DNA of 64,000 nucleotides from Streptomyces aurantiogriseus (GTDB taxonomy: Bacteria > Actinomycetota > Actinomycetes > Streptomycetales > Streptomycetaceae): the NCBI RefSeq assembly GCF_014649375.1, contig NZ_BMSX01000004.1:124001-188000 (forward strand), given 5' to 3'. Under the pieces are notes generated by a model. The model saw only the letters and a list, made by a program, of their open reading frames with translations, did no database searches and was not told the origin of the DNA. A program made the position numbers and the translations under genes. Shown here one piece after another: positions 59,465-64,000 of the stretch (position 1 is the stretch's first letter; each line of letters begins with the position of its first letter).

Positions 59465-59943
59465 CGAACGGGCGCGTGACCAACGAGGAACCCCCCGCCG
59501 ACGGCTCGCTGCTGCTGGACCAGCAACTGTGCTTCGCGCTGTACGCGGCCCAGCGCGCCGTGACGGCCGCCTACCGCCCCCTCCTCGACGAGCTGGGCCT
59601 GACCTACCCCCAGTACCTCGTGCTGCTGGTGCTGTGGGAGCGCGGCGAGACGACGGTGAAGGAGCTGGCGGCCGCCCTGCGGCTCGACTACGGGACGATG
59701 TCGCCGCTGCTGAAGCGGCTGGAGTCGGCGGGGCTGGTGCGCCGGGAGCGCTCGGCGCGCGACGAGCGCTCGGTGCTCGTCGCGTGCACGGGGCGCGGGG
59801 AAGAACTCAGGGGGCGCGCGGCGCGCGTACCCGGCGCCCTGCTCGCGGCGACGGAGCTCGGCGGCGCGCAGGTAGCGAGGTTGCGCGAGGAGCTGTGGCA
59901 GCTCGCACAACGGGCGGAGACGGCAGCAGAGCGCTCCCGCTGA
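59461..59943 (+). CDS. ohrR: OhrR-type MarR regulator (organic peroxide sensor)
   Basis: This 160-residue MarR protein carries the OhrR signature: LLDQQLCFALYAAQRAVTAA with the peroxide-reactive Cys24, and YRPLLDELGLTYPQYLVLLV. Tyr residues that hydrogen-bond the Cys are present. The winged HTH is TTVKELAAALRLDYGTMSPL, and the wing is RSARDERSV. It overlaps the cbiO stop (GTGA), so it is cotranscribed with the metal importer, not next to ohr. GTG 59476 is an alternative start. Its likely target, ohr, is 3 kb away. Confidence 0.9.
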   Translation: MTNGRVTNEEPPADGSLLLDQQLCFALYAAQRAVTAAYRPLLDELGLTYPQYLVLLVLWERGETTVKELAAALRLDYGTMSPLLKRLESAGLVRRERSARDERSVLVACTGRGEELRGRAARVPGALLAATELGGAQVARLREELWQLAQRAETAAERSR

Positions 59944-60261
59944 CACCGCCGCCCCGCGCTCCGGCCTCGCGGCCCGCGCTCCCGCCCCGCCAGCCACCGC
60001 CCCGGGGCAGCCCGGGACACCCGCCGGCAGGGCCCACCCCCGGTGACCTGAGACACCCGCCGGCGGGACCTACACCCCGCGCTCAGCGCGCACGCCCGGC
60101 GTGCACGCCCGGCGGCCTCACAACGCCACCCGCCCCCCGCTCCACCACCTCCCGCCCCCATCCCGGAGCGGGCGCCCGGGACAGCAGCCGACAGGGCCTA
60201 CACCCCACGCCCGGCGCGCCCGCCCGGCGGCCTCACAACGCCACTCGCCCCCCCGCCCTGG
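59944..60261. other. gene-free C-rich region with dispersed repeats
   Basis: 318 bases between convergent ohrR and the DUF5701 gene. A 23-bp repeat GCCCGGCGGCCTCACAACGC plus CAC occurs at 60107-60129 and 60222-60244. Near-copies of ACACCCGCCGGC and CTACACCCC also recur. No gene is seen; strand composition is strongly C-rich on the plus strand. Confidence 0.5.
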
Positions 60262-60924
60262 CTACATCGCCCCGCCTCGGCCACCCGCCGAAGCCATGCC
60301 CAGCCACGTGTGCGGATTACCGGCCCAGCACCATCCCAGCTTCGGCGTGTTCCGGCTGATCCAGATCGCCGGGACCCGGCGGTCACTCGAGCGGGAGCCG
60401 CCGAGGGAGAAGCACTTGTTCTTGACGAGGAGTTGCGGGAAGTGGGTGACCAGGGCGACCCCCTCCTCGATGGTGAGCAGGGTGCGCCCGCGCTCGGCGA
60501 TGACGTCCATGGCGTCGTTGGGGACGACATCGCAGAACTCCTCTCCCCGCTCGACGTCGAACAGGAGATAGGCGCGCCGGTCGGGAAGCGCCGTCGACGG
60601 GATGGCGACGAAGCGCTCCAGGGCGCCCGGTTCGAAGCTGCGGTCGACGAAGCCGGACTTGTCCTTGCCGCGCAGGGTGGTGAGGGGCATCGTCTGCTCG
60701 ATCGGCACGACCTCACGGCTGACCACGAGCAGGAAGGGCACCCGGCCGCCCTCCGGGTCGTACGGCGTGGGGGCTGCGCCCAGGGCGAGGTCGCGCAACG
60801 GCGCGAGCAGCGCCGTGAACCGCTCCGGGTCGAGGCCGGCGAGGTCCGGGTAGCCGAGGTCGGTCAGGTTGCGGACCTGCCGGTCGAATTCGGTACCTGC
60901 GTCGAAGGAGGTCTGAGGAGTCAT
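60262..60924 (-). CDS. DUF5701 family protein
   Basis: The 220-residue protein starts SFDAGTEFDRQVRNLTDLGY and contains RVPFLLVVSREVVPIEQTM and the closing PKLGWCWAGNPHTWLGMAS, which I recall as DUF5701. No catalytic motif is evident; predicted cytoplasmic. AAAGGAC precedes the ATG. It is the third gene of the acetyltransferase operon (26 bases after the VOC gene). Confidence 0.72.
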   Translation of the reverse strand: MTPQTSFDAGTEFDRQVRNLTDLGYPDLAGLDPERFTALLAPLRDLALGAAPTPYDPEGGRVPFLLVVSREVVPIEQTMPLTTLRGKDKSGFVDRSFEPGALERFVAIPSTALPDRRAYLLFDVERGEEFCDVVPNDAMDVIAERGRTLLTIEEGVALVTHFPQLLVKNKCFSLGGSRSSDRRVPAIWISRNTPKLGWCWAGNPHTWLGMASAGGRGGAM

Positions 60925-60950
60925 GCAGTCCTTTCGATGGGGGACGGTGG

Positions 60951-61331
60951 TCAGAGGTACGGCCTGGTGATCAGTTCGATGGCGTGTCCGGCGGGGTCCT
61001 TGAAGTAGACGCCGCGACCGCCGTGTTCGGTGTTGGTCTCGCCGGGGCGGGTCATCTGCGGGTCGGCCCAGTGCTCGACGCCCTGGTCCACGAGCCGGGC
61101 GTAGGTCCGGTCGAAGAGGTCGTCGTCGACGAGGAACGCGTAGTGCTGCATGAGGATCTCCTCGACCCCGGGCAGGACCGCGAACTGCAGCAGCACCCCC
61201 TCGTCGAGCAGCACGTTGGCGAACGGCCCCCACGAAGGCGCCTCGGGCAGTTCGAACAGCTCGCGGAAGAACCGCGCCGACTCGCCCGCGTCCTTGGCGG
61301 CGATGATGGTGTGGTTGAAGGTGACGGGCAT
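60951..61331 (-). CDS. VOC family protein in the acetyltransferase operon
   Basis: This 126-residue VOC-fold protein has TFNHTIIAAKDAGESARFFREL, FLVDDDLFDRTYARL, and HGGRGVYFKDPAGHAIELIT with late His and Glu metal ligands. It resembles antibiotic-sequestering and dioxygenase VOCs alike. The ATG follows GGGGGAC. It lies 36 bases after the acetyltransferase stop. Confidence 0.8.
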   Translation of the reverse strand: MPVTFNHTIIAAKDAGESARFFRELFELPEAPSWGPFANVLLDEGVLLQFAVLPGVEEILMQHYAFLVDDDLFDRTYARLVDQGVEHWADPQMTRPGETNTEHGGRGVYFKDPAGHAIELITRPYL

Positions 61332-61341
61332 GAGGGTCCCC

Positions 61342-61385
61342 CTGTTCAGGTGTGTGAGGCGCGCTGTTCAGGTGTGTGAGGCGCA
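61342..61385 (-). repeat. 22-bp tandem duplication over the acetyltransferase stop
   Basis: Copies CTGTTCAGGTGTGTGAGGCG plus CG (61342-61363) and plus CA (61364-61385) differ at one base. The second holds the stop codon of the acetyltransferase gene. Confidence 0.92.
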
Positions 61386-62114
61386 GTCGTCTGCCGGAAC
61401 GGCCTTCTCCAGGCCGTGCTCGGCCGCGATGCGCGCGATGTCGGCGGGTGTCCCGGCCATGATCGTGCGGCAGTTCTCGGTCACCAGGTCGACGGGCCAG
61501 TCCCACCACGCGGCCCGTAGCAGCCGCTCGACGTCGGCGTCGTCGAAGCGGCGCCGGATGGGCTTCGCCGGGTTCCCGCCGACGATCGTGTACGGCGGGA
61601 CGTCGGCGGTGACCACGGAGCCGGCTGCGATGACGGCGCCGTCACCGATCCGTACGCCCGGCATGACGGTGCATTGGTAGCCGAACCAGACGTCGTTGCC
61701 GACGACGGTGTCACCGCGGCTGGGCATGCCGGTGACGATGTCGAGCGTCCGCTCGGTCCACTCCCCGCCGAACATGGTGAACGGGAAGGTCGACACCCCC
61801 ATCGTCGGATGGTCCGCGCCGGCCATGAGGAACCGTGTGCCCGAGGCGATCGCGCAGTACCGGCCGATGACCAGCCGCTCGGGGCCGTAGGCGTACAGCA
61901 CGTTGCGCTGCTCGAAGCCGGTGGCTCCGTCGGGGTCGTCGTAGTACGTGTACGCGCCCACCTCGATCTTCGGCGAGCTGACCAGGGGTTTCAGGAACAC
62001 CACCCGCTCGTGGGCGGGCAGGGGATGGAGCACAGCAGGGTCGGGGGTCACTCGTAACAAGTAAGGGGTCCTCTCGACGGCCGGGGGCGGGCTCGGACCG
62101 CCCGCCCTCGACAC
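61368..62114 (-). CDS. xenobiotic (Vat/CatB-type) O-acetyltransferase
   Basis: The 248-residue protein is a left-handed beta-helix acetyltransferase. VVFLKPLVSSPKIEVGAYTY, IGRYCAIASGTRFLMAGADH (catalytic His before the STFPF loop), GNDVWFGYQCTVMPGVRIGD and GGNPAKPIRRRF match streptogramin A acetyltransferases (Vat) closely. Start: GTG 62114 coincides with the predicted transcription start (leaderless). A TTG at 62060 has GAGAGGA upstream and gives the usual family length, so the N-terminus is uncertain. It is repressed by the divergent TetR, judging from the shared sites. Confidence 0.85.
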   Translation of the reverse strand: MSRAGGPSPPPAVERTPYLLRVTPDPAVLHPLPAHERVVFLKPLVSSPKIEVGAYTYYDDPDGATGFEQRNVLYAYGPERLVIGRYCAIASGTRFLMAGADHPTMGVSTFPFTMFGGEWTERTLDIVTGMPSRGDTVVGNDVWFGYQCTVMPGVRIGDGAVIAAGSVVTADVPPYTIVGGNPAKPIRRRFDDADVERLLRAAWWDWPVDLVTENCRTIMAGTPADIARIAAEHGLEKAVPADDCASHT

Positions 62115-62121
62115 GGGTACA

Positions 62122-62150
62122 AACTTATGTCCGACCTAGAAATATGTCAA
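62122..62150 (-). promoter_or_regulatory. consensus promoter of the acetyltransferase operon
   Basis: On the minus strand TTGACA (62150-62145), a 17-base spacer and TAAGTT (62127-62122) form a near-ideal housekeeping promoter, 7 bases ahead of GTG 62114. The TetR-type repeat at 62132-62144 fills the spacer. Confidence 0.8.
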
Positions 62151-62180
62151 GCACTTTTTTGGGTGCGACCTAGATATAGT
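62132..62180. promoter_or_regulatory. direct-repeat operators and leaderless promoter of the TetR gene
   Basis: CGACCTAGAAATA (62132-62144) and CGACCTAGATATA (62166-62178) are copies 34 bp apart. One sits in the acetyltransferase promoter spacer; the other overlaps the TetR gene -10 TATAGT (62175-62180), which stands only six bases before its ATG. Confidence 0.7.
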
Positions 62181-62186
62181 GGAAGC

Positions 62187-62852
62187 ATGAGCGGGCAGAC
62201 GACGAGCCTGAGAGCCCTGAAGAAGCAGCAGACCAGGGAGAACATCTCGCGCCAGGCCACCAGGCTGTTCCTGGAGCGGGGCTTCGACAACGTGACGATC
62301 GCGGAGGTGGCGACGGCCGCGCAGGTGGCCAAGATGACCGTCACCAACTACTTCCCGCGCAAGGAGGACCTCGCGCTGGACCTGGCGGACGTCTTCGTCG
62401 AGATGCCGGCCACGACGATCCGCGAGCGCGCCCCGGGCGAGTCCGCACTGGCCGCGCTGCGTCGCGCCTACCTGGCTTCGGCGGCCGAGCAGGACCCGGT
62501 CATCGGCTTCTCGGGCCCGGAGTTCGCCCGCATGATCACCGGCAGCCACGCCCTGGTGACTCGCCTGCGCGACTTCCACGACGACCGGGAGAGGGCCATG
62601 GCCCGCGTCCTCACCGAGGAGACCGGCGCCGCCCCGGACGACATCCGCCCCCGCGTCGCCGCGGCCCAACTGGGCGCCGTCCATCGCCTGTTGTTCGAGG
62701 AGACCCTGCGCCTGACCCTGGACGGACGCCCCAACGACGAGATCGCGCAGATCGTCACCGACTACGCCCGCATCGCCTTCGGCGCCCTGGAGCCCTCCCT
62801 CGCCGACTACGCGGTCCGCCCGGCCGGCCGATCCGCCCTGACGTCACCCTGA
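62187..62852 (+). CDS. TetR family repressor of the acetyltransferase operon
   Basis: This 221-residue regulator has an N-terminal HTH at about residues 17-62 (QTRENISRQATRLFLERGFD, AKMTVTNYFPRKEDLA) and a helical ligand domain, with MftR-like C-terminal features. It is divergent from the Vat-like gene with matched repeats in both promoters. The ATG is likely leaderless. The inducer is probably the acetyltransferase substrate; inference. Confidence 0.88.
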   Translation: MSGQTTSLRALKKQQTRENISRQATRLFLERGFDNVTIAEVATAAQVAKMTVTNYFPRKEDLALDLADVFVEMPATTIRERAPGESALAALRRAYLASAAEQDPVIGFSGPEFARMITGSHALVTRLRDFHDDRERAMARVLTEETGAAPDDIRPRVAAAQLGAVHRLLFEETLRLTLDGRPNDEIAQIVTDYARIAFGALEPSLADYAVRPAGRSALTSP

Positions 62853-62957
62853 CGTCGTGTTACCCGCGGTTGCCACCCCCTGGTAAGCGAGCGCTCCCCT
62901 ACCGGCCGGTACCTTGTGCACGATGTAATCGCACCATCCTCTGGGGGAGGGCCCGCC

Positions 62958-63416
62958 GTGACCGAGGACGACGCCGGCGCCGGCACTGTCGACACCCGTC
63001 CGACGAAGATCATGTACGTCGCCGAGGCGACCGCGCACGGTGGTCGGGACGGGTATGTGACCAGTCAGGACGGCCAGATCGAGCTGAAGGTGGCGATGCC
63101 GCCGGAGCTGGGCGGCGACGGGAACGGCACGAACCCGGAGCAGCTGTTCGCCGCCGGCTACAGCTCCTGCTTCCACAACGCGCTGATCCTGGTCGGCAAC
63201 CGCGCGGGCTACGACCTGACCGGCTCGACGGTCGCCGCGAAGGTCGGGATCGGGCCGAACAAGTCCAAGGGCTACGGCCTCGCGGTCGCCCTCAGCGTGT
63301 CGCTGCCCGTGCTCGACGCCGACCTCGCCACGAAACTGGTGAACGCGGCGCACGAGGTGTGCCCCTACTCGAACGCGACGCGCGGCAACATCGACGTAAC
63401 GATCCTTCTCGGCTAG
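62958..63416 (+). CDS. ohr: organic hydroperoxide resistance protein Ohr
   Basis: This 152-residue Ohr/OsmC enzyme reduces organic peroxides with thiols. It has KIMYVAEATAHGGRDGYV, the peroxidatic loop FAAGYSSCFHNAL (Cys71), and EVCPYSNATRGN (Cys135), the pair that forms the redox centre. GTG 62958 follows GGGGGAGGG; earlier GTG 62916 lacks a site. It is separated from ohrR by the acetyltransferase/TetR cassette. Confidence 0.92.
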   Translation: MTEDDAGAGTVDTRPTKIMYVAEATAHGGRDGYVTSQDGQIELKVAMPPELGGDGNGTNPEQLFAAGYSSCFHNALILVGNRAGYDLTGSTVAAKVGIGPNKSKGYGLAVALSVSLPVLDADLATKLVNAAHEVCPYSNATRGNIDVTILLG

Positions 63417-63489
63417 CGGGACGCAGGAATCGCAGGCTGCGGGCGGGTGTTCTCCCCACGGTCGAAGGCGAGCCGAAAGGACGTAGGGC

Positions 63490-64000
63490 GTGGACGTGAA
63501 CGGTGCGGTGGCCGCGGGCTTCGAGCCGGTCAGGGAGGCGTTCGTACGGAACTTCGAGGTGCTCGGGGACCGGGGTGCGGCGGTGACCGTCTACCGGGAC
63601 GGGCGCAGGGTCGTCGACCTGTGGGGCGGCAGCCGGGACGTGGACGGCGGGGCGCCCTGGGAGCGGGACACCGCGCAGATCGTGCGGTCGGCGACGAAGG
63701 GGGTCGCCGCGGCCGTACTCCTGCTGCTGGTGCAGCGCGGGGAGCTGGATCCGGACGCGCCGGTGGGGGCGTACTGGCCGGAGTACAAGGCGGCCGGCAA
63801 GGAGCGGACGGTCGTACGGGATCTGCTCGCGCATCGTGCGGGGGTGCCCGTGCTGGACCGGCCGTTGACGCCCGCGGAGGCCGCCGACCCGGAGCTCGGT
63901 GCGGCGGCGGTGGCGGCGCAGACACCGGTGTGGGAGCCGGGGACGGACCACGGGTACCACGCGCAGACGTACAGCTGGCTGACCGGGGAGCTGGTGCGCA
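63490..64000 (+). CDS. serine hydrolase (beta-lactamase/EstB fold), 3' end outside window
   Basis: 170 codons are visible from GTG 63490 (VDVNGAVAAGFEPVREAF; AAAGGA upstream). The SxxK nucleophile is in VRSATKGVAAAVLLLLVQRG, and the HRAGVP and YHAQTYSWLTGEL segments fit class C/EstB-type esterases (the last Tyr is the general-base Tyr of YxN-like position). Often these are carboxylesterases, not antibiotic beta-lactamases. Confidence 0.85.
   Translation, partial: MDVNGAVAAGFEPVREAFVRNFEVLGDRGAAVTVYRDGRRVVDLWGGSRDVDGGAPWERDTAQIVRSATKGVAAAVLLLLVQRGELDPDAPVGAYWPEYKAAGKERTVVRDLLAHRAGVPVLDRPLTPAEAADPELGAAAVAAQTPVWEPGTDHGYHAQTYSWLTGELVR

Overview
The window is high-GC chromosomal DNA with GTG and TTG starts, ATGA/GTGA stop-start overlaps, and Streptomyces marker genes: an SsgA-like sporulation protein, a DivIVA/FilP-like coiled coil, a LAxTG surface protein and an RpfB. 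Gene order (glmU-prs-rplY-pth, ppc, desaturase, tam/tamR, galTEK, ispE-ksgA-rpfB-tatD, rsmI-pmt, two PBPs-ssgE-cbiMQO) matches, from memory, the S. coelicolor core around SCO3110-SCO3165. No transposase, integrase, prophage or CRISPR array was seen.

Layout. 1-6.1 kb: an ABC ATPase cut by the window edge, a drug-efflux MFS protein, a DUF485/SSS monocarboxylate uptake pair and a coiled-coil protein. 6.3-11.8 kb: the most unusual locus. It has a 982-residue protein with a YrhB-like N-terminus, a long collagen-like Gly/Pro region, a nucleic-acid-deaminase-type domain and a SUKH-4-type C-terminus. With it are a SUKH (SMI1/KNR4) gene, a divergent stand-alone YwqJ-type deaminase and a SUKH-3 gene. 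These are toxin and immunity families of polymorphic toxin systems, but no secretion or delivery parts are visible. 11.8-14.2 kb: an orphan histidine kinase and an HTH plus LAGLIDADG-like protein abutting tRNA-Gln(UUG). 14.3-18.4 kb: glmU, prs, rplY, pth. 18.5-27.6 kb: a membrane protein, the LAETG surface protein, ppc, desaturase-TetR with tandem operators, a CsbD-like small gene, VOC-tam divergent from tamR across three palindromes, and a LuxR-type regulator.

27.8-35.8 kb: a GNAT acetyltransferase, the galTEK operon with an intrinsic terminator, a divergent sodium/sugar symporter, an APH-fold protein with a substituted catalytic loop, and a response regulator whose receiver lacks the phospho-acceptor Asp. 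36-44 kb: two tandem membrane-anchored PQQ-type propeller proteins, an ABC-F ATPase and a Tat-exported PGRP amidase. 44.2-50.5 kb: ispE, ksgA, rpfB, tatD, a zinc-ribbon protein and rsmI on the minus strand. 50.5-60 kb: protein O-mannosyltransferase, two MecA-type PBPs each behind a perfect palindrome, ssgE, and a CbiM-CbiQ-CbiO transporter operon that ends in ohrR. 60.2-62.9 kb: a Vat/CatB-type acetyltransferase, VOC and DUF5701 operon divergent from its TetR gene, with matched direct repeats on both promoters. 62.9-64 kb: ohr and the start of a serine hydrolase.

Two sequence-level patterns recur. Short tandem duplications sit at or just behind stop codons in at least six places. Several promoters have a -10 hexamer only 6-7 bp before the start codon, which predicts leaderless mRNAs. 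No searches could be run; assignments rest on reading motifs, lengths and context.
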